This document shows positions 54,141 through 63,690 of a stretch of 64,000 nt of DNA, piece after piece. Each line of letters opens with the position of its first letter. Positions within the stretch are counted from its first letter, which is position 1. The stretch covers positions 372,001 to 436,000 of the forward strand of contig NZ_OMPC01000009.1 of the NCBI RefSeq assembly GCF_900312675.1, read 5' to 3'. Source of the DNA: Aliivibrio sp. EL58. GTDB lineage: Bacteria > Pseudomonadota > Gammaproteobacteria > Enterobacterales > Vibrionaceae. The position numbers and the translations under genes are program-made. The notes under the pieces were generated by a model. That model did no database searches, was not told the DNA's origin, and was given only the letters and a program-made list of their open reading frames with translations.

Positions 54141-55820
54141 TTACACTCTTTTCCAAACTCCCCATTCACCAGAAGCTTCAGGGTTATTACCTTGAGTCCA
54201 CCACTGAGCTTGATAAGTTACGCCGTTAACGGTCACTTGGTCACCGCTATTATAACTTGCAGTTACATCCCATGTTGAATCAGGATCTACGGGTACTGTT
54301 GGAGGTGTTGGCTCTACTGGAGTAGGCGGAGTTGGTTCAATAGGAGCCGGTTCTACTGAATTTTCAGTTGTAGTTCCGCTGATCACTTCCCAAACACCAG
54401 TTGTACTTGTTGCTGGGTTATCACCTTGGTTCCACCATTTAGCTTGGTAAGTTACACCACTTACAACTACTTGATCGCCAGTGTTATAAACCTTATTTGC
54501 ATCCCAAGTATTTGTTGGATCTACCGGATCGGTGGGATCAGTCGGGTCTGTTGGTAAAGAATCAACCACACGAGTCACAGGCCAATTAGCGTGAGACTCA
54601 TAGAAGTTAGTAACACATTTCTCATAATCACCAGGGACAAGCGCAGAATATGCAGTCTGGAAGCCCACTAATTCACATTCAAAAGAAGCACCTTCTGGAC
54701 GATCAGAATAGTATTTCCAATTACCATCCCAGTTAGTATAAAGCACATCGGTTGCACCATTTAAATTCAAACTGCCATAAGGGGTTTGTTGCCAACAGGT
54801 ATTTGCTTCATCCGCTTCTACTGGAATTTGGTAATGTTTTGCTAAACCCTCCCAATAGCGAATGCGGTTAACGGGTTGGCCTTTATCTTTGTTTTGCTCT
54901 CCACATTCAATACCGCCATTAATCACGTTAATCGTTGTACCAAATCCGTAGCCGATACCTGCATCAGTTTCTCGTTGAGAAGGGGTCCAAGTACGGTCGA
55001 TAACATGTAGCATGGCAGGTTTTGGTGCTTGGGGTGTTAAAAAGAACCAAATAGCAGAGGCAAGATTTAACCAAGAATCAGCGACTAGCCCTGGATTATT
55101 TAGCAATACTGTCGCATCACCATCGTACATAACTTCAGAGAAAGCGCCGTAGTTAAAGTGGTAAGATAATTGTTTAGCACCACGGCCGAAATAGCCTTCA
55201 CCTGCGGCACAGGGCCAGCGTTTATTTTGCCAATCATTTTGGCCACAACCAGTAGTGTATCCTTCTTGACCTTCAGACCATCCCATTTCACGAACGTGCA
55301 CTAAGGCTTGTTGCCACTCTTCAAGCGCAAGGGGGTTGTCAGATACGTTATCAACGGCAATGTGACCGCCAGTCTCTTGAGAGAAATGCGCAAATGCCGT
55401 TACGATGGATTTTTTACAAATGGCATCAGCATCACGCCCATCCGTATAGTCACCACAAAAAGCAGGGAACTTGCCAATTGCACGTAAGAAACGAGTATAA
55501 GTGTATTCAGGCGCTGCCATTTGAGTTAAGAAAAACCATTCAGATTGAGGAAAAACACGCTCAACACGTTTCACGTTCGCAGGATTTGTTGCAACACCAG
55601 CATCAATCGCTTCTACTGCGGTATTTGGTAATGTTTCTAATGCTTTAGCCCAGACGTCATACATAGGGTCTAATGTTTTCGCATCTTCGGCAGCTTTAAT
55701 TTCTGCTTTAGAAACAATATAACCTGTTGGGTTTTCAGGATCAGGCTGAGGGTTCATAGTGAAACTATTGGCTGCAAAACTGCAGGCAAGTAATGATGGG
55801 AGTATAGCGAGTTTGAACAT
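54141..55820 (-). CDS. Secreted GH19 chitinase with two chitin-binding modules
   Basis: 559 residues. Signal peptide to about residue 19. The GH19 catalytic domain spans about 75-400, with AHFSQETGGH carrying a catalytic Glu and GYFGRGAKQLSYHFNYG the substrate-binding signature. Two CBM5/12-type modules follow: WDANKVYNTGDQVVVSGVTYQAKWW (about 438-480) and WDVTASYNSGDQVTVNGVTYQAQWW (about 516-559). They are joined by linkers rich in Pro, Thr and Asp or Glu. It should hydrolyse chitin outside the cell. It is an isolated gene. Confidence 0.92.
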   Translation of the reverse strand: MFKLAILPSLLACSFAANSFTMNPQPDPENPTGYIVSKAEIKAAEDAKTLDPMYDVWAKALETLPNTAVEAIDAGVATNPANVKRVERVFPQSEWFFLTQMAAPEYTYTRFLRAIGKFPAFCGDYTDGRDADAICKKSIVTAFAHFSQETGGHIAVDNVSDNPLALEEWQQALVHVREMGWSEGQEGYTTGCGQNDWQNKRWPCAAGEGYFGRGAKQLSYHFNYGAFSEVMYDGDATVLLNNPGLVADSWLNLASAIWFFLTPQAPKPAMLHVIDRTWTPSQRETDAGIGYGFGTTINVINGGIECGEQNKDKGQPVNRIRYWEGLAKHYQIPVEADEANTCWQQTPYGSLNLNGATDVLYTNWDGNWKYYSDRPEGASFECELVGFQTAYSALVPGDYEKCVTNFYESHANWPVTRVVDSLPTDPTDPTDPVDPTNTWDANKVYNTGDQVVVSGVTYQAKWWNQGDNPATSTTGVWEVISGTTTENSVEPAPIEPTPPTPVEPTPPTVPVDPDSTWDVTASYNSGDQVTVNGVTYQAQWWTQGNNPEASGEWGVWKRV

Positions 55821-56006
55821 GGATAACTTTCCTTGTCGTTAATTATAAAATAAAAATAAGTTGGAATAACTATAGAAGTTTTTATAAAGTTCGGTTATCT
55901 AGAAATATGAATCAGTTTTAACTATGCGAGTTGTTTCAAAGAGTATAAATTATAAGTAAAAGCATATTCACAATGTGATTAGCACTACAGTCAGGGAAAT
56001 GTATTA

Positions 56007-56453
56007 ATGATAAGCATCAGGGCAGCAGAGAAAATCGATTTAAAAAAGATCTATGAAATAGAAACAGAAGCGTTTGGTAATCATGGATATCCATCTTTTT
56101 TCATTAGACAGGCTTTTGATTGCTGGACTAATGGACTGCTAGTTGCCAAAAAAGAGAAGGAAATTGTAGGCTATCTTTTACAAGTGCCATCAAGCGCAAT
56201 AAAAGGAGATGCATGGGTACTATCATTGGCTGTGGCAAAGAAAGCACAAGGTATTGGGCTTGGTAAACAATTACTAGAAACAGCGATTGAGAATGCCAAA
56301 GGATATAAACGATTACTCTTAACGGTATGCCCGAAAAACACAGGTGCATATGCTTTGTATCAATCGTATGGTTTTTATTTATTAGAAGAAGAGCAAGACT
56401 ATTTCGATATTGGTGAAGGCCGTCTTGTTTTAGCTCTGGATATTGCAAAGTAA
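56007..56453 (+). CDS. GNAT acetyltransferase (RimI-like)
   Basis: 148 residues, GNAT fold: IRAAEKIDLKKIYEIETEAF at the start, LSLAVAKKAQGIGLGKQLLETAI as the acetyl-CoA loop (Q..G.G), and CPKNTGAYALYQSYGF near the end. The RimI-type layout suggests N-terminal or small-molecule acetylation; the target is unknown. Confidence 0.85.
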   Translation: MISIRAAEKIDLKKIYEIETEAFGNHGYPSFFIRQAFDCWTNGLLVAKKEKEIVGYLLQVPSSAIKGDAWVLSLAVAKKAQGIGLGKQLLETAIENAKGYKRLLLTVCPKNTGAYALYQSYGFYLLEEEQDYFDIGEGRLVLALDIAK

Positions 56454-56509
56454 CTTGTTATTGTATCTTTTAAGAATAAAAAATAGATAACATTAAAGAT
56501 GGAGAGAGC

Positions 56510-56929
56510 ATGGAAATCGTTTACAAAGTCAATGAACCTATTACTGCAGAGCAGTTTATTACTTTATTGAAGAAAACCTCTTTAGGTGTCCGTCGTCCCA
56601 TTGATGATGTTGAAAAAATACAAGCCATGCTTGATAACTCAAACCTAATTGTGACCGCATGGGGCGATGGGGAATTGATTGGTATTGCTCGCTCAGTTAC
56701 TGATTTTAACTTTTGTTGTTATTTATCCGACTTAGCAGTAGACGAAAGTATTCAATCTGTCGGGATTGGAAAGTATCTTATTTTGGTGACCAAAGAAGAG
56801 TTAACGCCTGATTGTAAATTAATCTTACTCGCGGCACCAAAGGCAGAAGGGTATTACCCCAAAATTGGCTTTGAAGCTCACAATAGTGCATGGGTTTTAT
56901 CCGATGCAAGTCAATTGGCTCTTTTCTAG
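56510..56929 (+). CDS. GNAT acetyltransferase
   Basis: 139 residues with GNAT motif LSDLAVDESIQSVGIGKYLI and a C-terminal GYYPKIGFEAHNSAW. Different subfamily from its neighbour. It lies 12 bases before the SDR-like gene and is likely in the same transcript. Confidence 0.83.
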   Translation: MEIVYKVNEPITAEQFITLLKKTSLGVRRPIDDVEKIQAMLDNSNLIVTAWGDGELIGIARSVTDFNFCCYLSDLAVDESIQSVGIGKYLILVTKEELTPDCKLILLAAPKAEGYYPKIGFEAHNSAWVLSDASQLALF

Positions 56930-56941
56930 CAAGGTAATAAA

Positions 56942-57727
56942 ATGACATCAATTAGTGTATTAGGTTGTGGTTGGTTAGGTTTACCTCTAGCTAAAGGTTT
57001 AGTGAATGATCTCTTTCAAGTTAAAGGCTCTGTGAGAAGTGAGGAAAAAGCAGAAGCATTAAAGCAAATTTCTGTTATTCCCTATGTCTTAGACCTTGAT
57101 AAGCAAGAGCAAGATTGGGCGCCGTTTTTACATTCAGATATTCTTGTTATCGCGATACCATCGAAGAATATTGAGGGCTTTTCCTCTCTTATTGCTTTAA
57201 TAGAGCAGTCTTCAATTAAGCACCTTGTGTTTGTGAGTTCAACGTCGGTTTATGCTGATAACAATGGGGTAGTCACTGAAGAACAATCGGCATTAAACGC
57301 TTCAGTCTTATATCAAATAGAGTCTTTATTTACCCAATCAACGGCTTTTAGTACTACTATTATTCGCTTTAGCGGTTTGGTAGGTTATTCACGAAATCCT
57401 GGACGATTCTTTGCTAAAAGTGGGCGCTCAGTGAGTAACCCAGACGCACCAGTTAATATGATCCACCAAGATGATTGCGTTGAGTTAATTAAGCAGATCA
57501 TAAAACAAGAGAAATGGAACACTATCTTTAATGCCTGTGCTGATACGCACCCAACAAAACGAGAGTTTTATACACAAGCCTCGCAACGTATAGGCATTGC
57601 TCCGCCTTGTTTTATCGAATCAGATGAACAAACTTTTAAAATCATCAGTAATCAAAAGATTAAAGACACATTAGGGTATGAGTTTATTTATCCCGATGTG
57701 ATGAAAATTACTTACGACGAATGTTAA
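56942..57727 (+). CDS. NAD(P)-binding epimerase-like protein (YeeZ-like)
   Basis: 261 residues. The N-terminal Rossmann loop is ISVLGCGWLGLPLAKGL; FVSSTSVYADNNGVVTEE is the extended-SDR active-site region. It lacks the full YxxxK pair in the expected place, as in YeeZ-type proteins. The role is unknown. It overlaps the upstream reach of the next frame, with the rhodanese ATG 36 bases downstream. Confidence 0.75.
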   Translation: MTSISVLGCGWLGLPLAKGLVNDLFQVKGSVRSEEKAEALKQISVIPYVLDLDKQEQDWAPFLHSDILVIAIPSKNIEGFSSLIALIEQSSIKHLVFVSSTSVYADNNGVVTEEQSALNASVLYQIESLFTQSTAFSTTIIRFSGLVGYSRNPGRFFAKSGRSVSNPDAPVNMIHQDDCVELIKQIIKQEKWNTIFNACADTHPTKREFYTQASQRIGIAPPCFIESDEQTFKIISNQKIKDTLGYEFIYPDVMKITYDEC

Positions 57728-57762
57728 TTCACCAAAGCGCGATTCTAACTAAGGACAGAATA

Positions 57763-58608
57763 ATGAAGAACTCATCAGTGACAAGCCCATTAATAACAAG
57801 CACATGGTTAGCTGAACACCTTAATGATGAAAAACTGGTCATCGTCGATGCTTATATGGCGAATGTCGTTGGTAAAGAGCCTTTAGTTTATGAGGCATTC
57901 TCTTGTTTACCTAACGCTCGCAAGCTTGATGTAGAAGTTGAATTTTGTGATCACGCCTCTGCTCAGACTCATACATTACCGACTGAAGCGCAGTTTACTC
58001 AAGCAATACAGAAACTAGGCATTAATTCAGATTCAATCGTTGTTTTATACGATAACCAAGGTATTTACTCTGCTCCTAGAGCGTGGTGGACGTTTAAAGT
58101 GATGGGATTTGAACATGTTTACGTTCTGGATGGTGGATTACCTCAATGGCTAAAAGAGGGAAGAGAAACGGCATCAGAATACACAACAACATCGATATTA
58201 GGCAATGCCACTGTGAAAGCGGTGAAAGGCTTAGCATGTGATTCGGACGAAGTACTTAGCGTAATAAATACCGATGTTGCAATTTTAGATGCGCGTGGAG
58301 AAATGCGCTTTTTAGGTAAGGCACCAGAACCACGAGAGGGAGTTCGTAGTGGTCATATTCCAAGCTCGAAAAATATCCCATTTTCCATATTGTTAGATAA
58401 TTATACCTATCAAGATGAAGAGACATTACGAGCTATTTTTGCAGAAAGAGTACCTTCAATAGATACAAAAACCTATTTCAGTTGTGGCTCAGGTATTACC
58501 GCATGCATCTTAATGTTAGCAGCCGTATCTATTGGTTATAAAGAGGTCGTTTTATACGATGGCTCATGGGCTGATTGGGGAACTAATCACTCGTTGCCGA
58601 TAGAGTAA
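57763..58608 (+). CDS. Two-domain rhodanese sulfurtransferase (SseA-like)
   Basis: 281 residues from the ATG at 57763 (AAGGA upstream). Inactive first rhodanese domain (about 12-125) and active second domain with YFSCGSGITACI, whose Cys (near residue 232) carries the persulfide; CGSGITA is the 3-mercaptopyruvate sulfurtransferase type. Also RSGHIPSSKNIPF. Transfers sulfur from mercaptopyruvate to an acceptor. Confidence 0.9.
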   Translation: MKNSSVTSPLITSTWLAEHLNDEKLVIVDAYMANVVGKEPLVYEAFSCLPNARKLDVEVEFCDHASAQTHTLPTEAQFTQAIQKLGINSDSIVVLYDNQGIYSAPRAWWTFKVMGFEHVYVLDGGLPQWLKEGRETASEYTTTSILGNATVKAVKGLACDSDEVLSVINTDVAILDARGEMRFLGKAPEPREGVRSGHIPSSKNIPFSILLDNYTYQDEETLRAIFAERVPSIDTKTYFSCGSGITACILMLAAVSIGYKEVVLYDGSWADWGTNHSLPIE

Positions 58609-58626
58609 TTAAAGTAAGAGTGATCT

Positions 58627-58845
58627 ATGAGAGACATTTTAAGAGCCAAAATCATCACGGTGTGTGATAAGAAAATAGAGCTAAAAGGGGATAATGTAGG
58701 CTTATCTTTTTATGCTTTTTTTGCCAATAAAAACGATGAACCAGAGTTATTAATGGAAGCGGCCACGTGGTGGATTGCTACCCATAAATTAGATCACTTT
58801 GAAAAAGCAATTAAGATAAAAGCAATGATTCAAGATGGGCAATAA
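58627..58845 (+). CDS. DUF6500 family protein
   Basis: 72 residues. GVGLSFYAFFANKNDEPELLMEAATWWI..HKLDHFEKAIKI matches a small conserved family, DUF6500, of unknown function. Ends directly before the ATG of the next gene (TAA-ATG), so the two are probably coupled. Confidence 0.7.
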   Translation: MRDILRAKIITVCDKKIELKGDNVGLSFYAFFANKNDEPELLMEAATWWIATHKLDHFEKAIKIKAMIQDGQ

Positions 58846-59286
58846 ATGAAAATAGAAATTCGCCAAGGCACAATAGAAGATGTACTCGAGGTAGATGCTC
58901 AGATCCCAGAATTTGATGGTCGAAATACCAAAGAGAAACTAGAACAACGGTTAAGTGATATAACACATTTGATTTTAATAGCGACGCATAATGAGCAACC
59001 TGTGGCGTATAAAATGGGTTATGAATTATCACACTTTGAATTTTACAGCTGGCTTGGTGGCGTTATTCCAACAGCTCGCAAAAATGGTATAGCGACACAA
59101 CTACGTTTAGCACAGGAGTCTTGGGCGCATAATCAGGGTTATACAGCGATTAGCGTCAAATCGATGAACCGTTATCCAGCAATGTTACAGCTACTGATTT
59201 CAAGTGGTTATCATGTTTCTGGTTACGAAGACAAAGGAACAACAGATAAAAGTAAAATTATGTTTATAAAAAGAATGATCAGCTAA
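58846..59286 (+). CDS. GNAT acetyltransferase
   Basis: 146 residues, GNAT type: IRQGTIEDVLEVDAQIPEF, LGGVIPTARKNGIATQLRLAQE with the CoA loop (R..GIA), then VKSMNRYPAMLQLLISSGYHV. Follows DUF6500 without a gap. Confidence 0.83.
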   Translation: MKIEIRQGTIEDVLEVDAQIPEFDGRNTKEKLEQRLSDITHLILIATHNEQPVAYKMGYELSHFEFYSWLGGVIPTARKNGIATQLRLAQESWAHNQGYTAISVKSMNRYPAMLQLLISSGYHVSGYEDKGTTDKSKIMFIKRMIS

Positions 59287-59415
59287 CGTATAGTAAAGAG
59301 CTAGGTTGAACTAGAGTAAAAAATCACTCTTTATGGTCTACAATCAAAGAATAGGTAAACCAAGTTATTACAGATGATACTTTGAAATAATAAGCTCAGA
59401 ATAAAGGATGATTCA

Positions 59416-59880
59416 ATGGAAAGAATTACGTTTAAAAAAGTCACAACGTGTGAATATCCCTCATTGTTTGGGATATATAAAACGTATTTTCACTCTATAA
59501 TTGAAGGCTCACTTGGCTGGGATGAAATGTTTCAACAACAACGTTTTTTCGATTCATACCCTCAAGAGTGGTTTGATTGGGTTATGTTTAGCGGAGAGCG
59601 TTTAGGGTTAATTTGTACTCATTTGGATCTTAACAAAGCACATGTTCATCTGTTTATCATTTTTAAAAAATACCAAAACAAAGGAGTAGGTGCTTCTGTC
59701 ATGAGATGTTATCAGCATCATTTCAGTGACAGGGTCACTAAGATAAGCCTTTCTTCATTTAAAAATAACCCTAAAGCTATCCAGTTTTATCACGGATTAG
59801 GGTATAAAATTGTCGGAGAAGATGAACACTTTGTCGAGATGGAACATTCACTGCTTTATTCTGGACAACTTGGGAGTTAA
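59416..59880 (+). CDS. GNAT acetyltransferase
   Basis: 154 residues. VHLFIIFKKYQNKGVGASVMRCY gives the acetyl-CoA loop; NNPKAIQFYHGLGYKIVGED is the C-terminal GNAT strand-helix. AAGGA seven bases before the ATG. Convergent with the glutathione transferase gene. Confidence 0.82.
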   Translation: MERITFKKVTTCEYPSLFGIYKTYFHSIIEGSLGWDEMFQQQRFFDSYPQEWFDWVMFSGERLGLICTHLDLNKAHVHLFIIFKKYQNKGVGASVMRCYQHHFSDRVTKISLSSFKNNPKAIQFYHGLGYKIVGEDEHFVEMEHSLLYSGQLGS

Positions 59881-59889
59881 CAAAGACGG

Positions 59890-60540
59890 TTATTCCCCAA
59901 AAATAATCTTCTCAGATCCTTTCTGCCATTTTGGGTGTGTAAACATCGCTTTTGAAAAAGTAGGGTCATTATAATGATTCACCAACCACGCTCTTAAATA
60001 AGGGAGCGGAGCTTGAGCGTACCACTTCTTATCGACTCGTGAAAACTGACGAATAAAGGGTAAGATAGCGTAATCCACCAAACTCGGTGTTTCTCCCATA
60101 ATATAAGCATGCTGAGATAACGCCAGTTCGATAGTCATTAACCATTCACAACACCGTTCTCTGCATTCAACTTCATTCGTATCATGATAGCGAGAGGCTG
60201 CACGATATTTTTGCAATGCATCCACAAACTCATTATCACTTTGATTAATGATATCAAGCATCTGAGTTAATTTTGTCTCATCGTGTGAATAGAGCAAATT
60301 ATTAGGATCTGATTGGGTGAGCGCCCATACCATCACATCAAGACTTTCATCTATTACAGAGCCATCACTCAGTAGCAATACAGGAACTGTGCCTTTTGAT
60401 GAAATCGACAACATTTCTTCAGGTTTATTGTTCATATCAATATCGCGCAGCACCACAGTCTGTTGTGCATGCAAAATAGCAAGACGAGAACGCATCGCAT
60501 ATGGACACTGTCGAAGAGAGTAAAGAATAGGCGTTGTCAT
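59890..60540 (-). CDS. Glutathione S-transferase family protein
   Basis: 216 residues. Thioredoxin-like N-terminus with LRQCPYAMRSRLA (CPYA active-site-type motif, as in glutaredoxin-2/omega class), GTVPVLLLSDGSVIDESLDVM, and an all-helical C-terminal domain with SLVDYAILPFIRQF. Detoxification or disulfide chemistry; no specific substrate can be named. Divergent from the U32 gene. Confidence 0.87.
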   Translation of the reverse strand: MTTPILYSLRQCPYAMRSRLAILHAQQTVVLRDIDMNNKPEEMLSISSKGTVPVLLLSDGSVIDESLDVMVWALTQSDPNNLLYSHDETKLTQMLDIINQSDNEFVDALQKYRAASRYHDTNEVECRERCCEWLMTIELALSQHAYIMGETPSLVDYAILPFIRQFSRVDKKWYAQAPLPYLRAWLVNHYNDPTFSKAMFTHPKWQKGSEKIIFGE

Positions 60541-60722
60541 GATGAAATACTCAAAAGTTAAAGCAATTAAAACGATATTAACGGAATAAATGGCTAGATC
60601 CAGCCTTATTTCTTTATGATCTAGATCAATAAAAGCCGAATGAGTGGTAATAAAAGCGTGAGGCGAGTAGAATGCCCCCTCAAAAAAATTATTACATAAA
60701 AACCGAAGCGAGCAATTTCATA

Positions 60723-62975
60723 ATGAGTAGAAAACTTGAATTATTGGCACCTGGTGGTGATGTTGAAGCGATTAAAGCGGCCATCGTTGCAGGGGCAAAT
60801 GCCGTGTACTGTGGTTTAGATATCTTTAACGCCCGTAACCGCGCATCCAATCTTTCATTTGATGAGCTAAATGGTGTATTGCGACTAGCTCATGAATACG
60901 GTTGTGAAGTATTTCTGACCCTAAATGTTGTTATTTTAGAGCACGAAATCAAATCATTAGTTAAGTTACTAAATCAATTAGTTAATACAACACTTGATGG
61001 CATTATCGTGCAAGATTTAGGTGTCTTTAACCTAATCAAAAAGCACTTCCCAACATTAGATGTTCACGCTTCTACTCAGTTAACGACACACAATGAAGGT
61101 CAACTTCATTTCCTTTCAAAAGTTGGCGCGTCACGTGTTAACTTATCTCGTGAATTGAACATTGATGAAATTAAAGAGATGACAGCGGTTGCTCATGAAC
61201 ATGACATGCTAACAGAAGTATTTGTTCACGGTTCTTTGTGTATTGCATTCTCTGGTCAATGTTACTCAAGCTCAGTAAGTGTGGGTAACTCAGGTAACCG
61301 TGGCCGTTGTAGTCAAGCGTGTCGTGATGAATACGAAGTAACAAACGTAGGCACTAAGTACCCTCTGAACTTAAAAGATAACTCAGCGTATTTTGACCTT
61401 CCTGAATTAGTTGATGCAAAAGTCGACTCATTGAAAATTGAAGGCCGTATTAAAGGCGCTCACTACGTATATACCGTGGTTGAAAACTGGCGTAAAAATA
61501 TCAATAAATTTGTTGAGACAGGTGAGCTATATGAAGATGACTCTAATCTTCATAAAGTATTCAACCGTGGCTTAACCAACAAATTCTTGAAAGGCAATTT
61601 GACTAAAGACATGTTCATCGATAACCCTCGTGATAACAGCGTAAACTACGCGGTTGAGCAGAGTAACTCGATTGATGTAGTACAAATTCAAGAAGTTAAA
61701 CAAGATCTTTACAGCGCTAAGAATGCACTGGGTGCGACACTTGAAGAAAAAGTGAAGTCATTAAGCATCGATAAAATTGCGGTTACTATTGCTTTCAAGG
61801 CAACGTTAGGCGAACCATTAACGGTCGTTGTAACGCCAAGCCAAGATGATCAAGAAACGTTTGAAGTGAAATCAACATCACTACTGAGCGAAGCTGGTCA
61901 AAAAGCGATTACAGAAAAAGAGCTAGAAAAACGCTTTAAAGGCGTGATTAACCCTAACTATGAATTACTAGGTTATGATTTCTCTGAGTTAGGTGAAAAC
62001 TTAGCGGTTCCATTCCGAGAATTGACAGAAATTAAAGATCAAGTCGCTTTCCTGATGAATGGGTCTAAAGAAGTTATTAAACATACTGAAGTTGACGCAT
62101 TGCCAGTCTACCCAAAAGTGGAAGAGAAGCCTAAGTTATCAATGCTGATTGCTGATGTTGCTGACTTAAATGTCTGCGATGCAACAGATGCCGATATTTA
62201 CTTCAAGTTACCAGAAAGCTTCAAAAAACGTGATCGTAAGTACATCAATATTTTCTTAGAAAACCCACGTTTGATCCCATGGTTCCCAGCGGTTCTTATT
62301 GGTAAAGACTACGACGAAGCCGTTAAAGTACTTGAAGAAGTAAAACCGGCTCGTATCGTAACCAATAACACGGGTATAGCGTACAAAGCCTTTGAAATGG
62401 GTATTGAGTGGGTTGCTGGTCCATTCTTAAATACAACGAACTCACACGCTTTAGTGACAATGAAAGAAACACTAAATTGTGCAGGTGCGTTTATTTCAAA
62501 TGAGATCAATAAAGGTCAGATGAAGCACATTCGTCGTCCTGAAAACTTCAAATTGGCGTACAGTATTTATCACCCAATTTTAATGATGACAAGCCGTCAG
62601 TGTTTCTTCCAACAAACAGTAGGGTGTAATAAACCAGCGATTGAAGCGGGTTGTATGCTGAAGTGTGAGAAAGCCACCACAATTACTAACGTGAAAGGCA
62701 TTTCGTTCGCGGTAGATAAACAAAAAGGTGGCTACCCAAGCATCTATAACCACGAACAATTCCTAAATATGGATATTGTGAATGACTTCTCTGGTCTGTT
62801 TGATGAGTTCTTCATTGATTTAACAAACATCGGTGGTGGTTCTAAAGAGCAAGCCGATAAAGTTGAGTTAGTTAAACACTTTGAGAAATTGATCAATGGC
62901 GATACTAGTGTGAAAGAAGAGCTGTATACCATGGTTCCGATTAATACTAACGACCAATATCAACAAGGTTTGTAA
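60723..62975 (+). CDS. Peptidase U32 family protein (RlhA/YegQ-like)
   Basis: 750 residues from the ATG at 60723, giving the typical MSRKLELLAPGGD start. The U32 barrel: AVYCGL, VQDLGVFNLI, HASTQLT, VFVHGSLCIAFSGQCYSSS, GNRGRCSQACR and KIEGRIKG. Cysteines in these blocks match the iron-sulfur ligands of UbiU/RlhA-type proteins. The C-terminal third carries a second Cys cluster (RQCFFQ, VGCNKP, GCMLKCEK). E. coli RlhA hydroxylates 23S rRNA C2501; this protein is longer and may do that or a related hydroxylation. Confidence 0.82.
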   Translation: MSRKLELLAPGGDVEAIKAAIVAGANAVYCGLDIFNARNRASNLSFDELNGVLRLAHEYGCEVFLTLNVVILEHEIKSLVKLLNQLVNTTLDGIIVQDLGVFNLIKKHFPTLDVHASTQLTTHNEGQLHFLSKVGASRVNLSRELNIDEIKEMTAVAHEHDMLTEVFVHGSLCIAFSGQCYSSSVSVGNSGNRGRCSQACRDEYEVTNVGTKYPLNLKDNSAYFDLPELVDAKVDSLKIEGRIKGAHYVYTVVENWRKNINKFVETGELYEDDSNLHKVFNRGLTNKFLKGNLTKDMFIDNPRDNSVNYAVEQSNSIDVVQIQEVKQDLYSAKNALGATLEEKVKSLSIDKIAVTIAFKATLGEPLTVVVTPSQDDQETFEVKSTSLLSEAGQKAITEKELEKRFKGVINPNYELLGYDFSELGENLAVPFRELTEIKDQVAFLMNGSKEVIKHTEVDALPVYPKVEEKPKLSMLIADVADLNVCDATDADIYFKLPESFKKRDRKYINIFLENPRLIPWFPAVLIGKDYDEAVKVLEEVKPARIVTNNTGIAYKAFEMGIEWVAGPFLNTTNSHALVTMKETLNCAGAFISNEINKGQMKHIRRPENFKLAYSIYHPILMMTSRQCFFQQTVGCNKPAIEAGCMLKCEKATTITNVKGISFAVDKQKGGYPSIYNHEQFLNMDIVNDFSGLFDEFFIDLTNIGGGSKEQADKVELVKHFEKLINGDTSVKEELYTMVPINTNDQYQQGL

Positions 62976-63000
62976 GATTTAACCGATAGCTTAAAAGATG

Positions 63001-63030
63001 AAGCCGCGATCACACATCGTGGCTTTTTTT
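63001..63030 (+). terminator. Terminator after the U32 gene
   Basis: AAGCCGCGAT and ATCGTGGCTT stem with one G-T pair, CACAC loop, then eight T's. Confidence 0.88.
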
Positions 63031-63096
63031 TGTCTATAATTCAGATAGAGCTAGGTATAAACGTCTTGGTTAGAATAAAAATAAGAGGGATTGGTT

Positions 63097-63627
63097 ATGG
63101 TGACATTACAGTTACTCGAAATAGAAGATGCAAAAGGTTTACTAGAGTTTGAACTCACCAATAAAGAATGGTTTGAATCTTTTATTGAAGCACGAGAAGA
63201 AGATTTTTTTAGCGAAAAAGGCATTAATGAACACATCGCTTTTTGTCTTTCTGAATATAAAAATGGCAAGATCTATCCAATGCTATTAAAAGACGAGCAA
63301 GGTGTTATTTGTGGTCGTGCGAATCTTTATAATATTAACCAAGAGAAAGAGTCGGCCTATATTGGTTATCGAATAGGTGAAGAGTTTACAGGAAAAGGAA
63401 TCGCAACATACGCGACTAAAGCGTTAATTGAAATTGCGAAAGAAAGATTAACATTAGGGTCATTATTGGCGACGGCATCGACGGATAATTTGGCATCCCA
63501 AAGAGTGTTAACCAAAAATGGTTTTAAACAAGCGGGTTTTAGACCTGAGTTTACCATTGTCGACGGTGAAATTATTGATTGTTATGAATATCGCTGTGTA
63601 ATTAAGCAGTTGTCGGCAGTGGTATAG
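63097..63627 (+). CDS. GNAT acetyltransferase (RimJ/RimL type)
   Basis: 176 residues from the ATG at 63097, with AAGAGGGA six bases upstream. RimJ-like pattern: FEL.NKEWFESF, AYIGYRIGEEFTGKGIATYATKALI and ASTDNLASQRVLTKNGF. Probably acetylates protein N-termini or a small amine. Distinct in family from the four GNATs upstream. Confidence 0.85.
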   Translation: MVTLQLLEIEDAKGLLEFELTNKEWFESFIEAREEDFFSEKGINEHIAFCLSEYKNGKIYPMLLKDEQGVICGRANLYNINQEKESAYIGYRIGEEFTGKGIATYATKALIEIAKERLTLGSLLATASTDNLASQRVLTKNGFKQAGFRPEFTIVDGEIIDCYEYRCVIKQLSAVV

Positions 63628-63690
63628 AGTGAGATATAGCTCTAAAGCAGGGCTTGCTATATACTTTCTTGTTTCAAAGGAATTCCTATA

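Noticed and set aside
56007-59880. Integron gene-cassette array
   Set aside because: The small same-strand genes suggested cassettes, but the gaps are short and dissimilar, with no attC-like repeats and no integrase.
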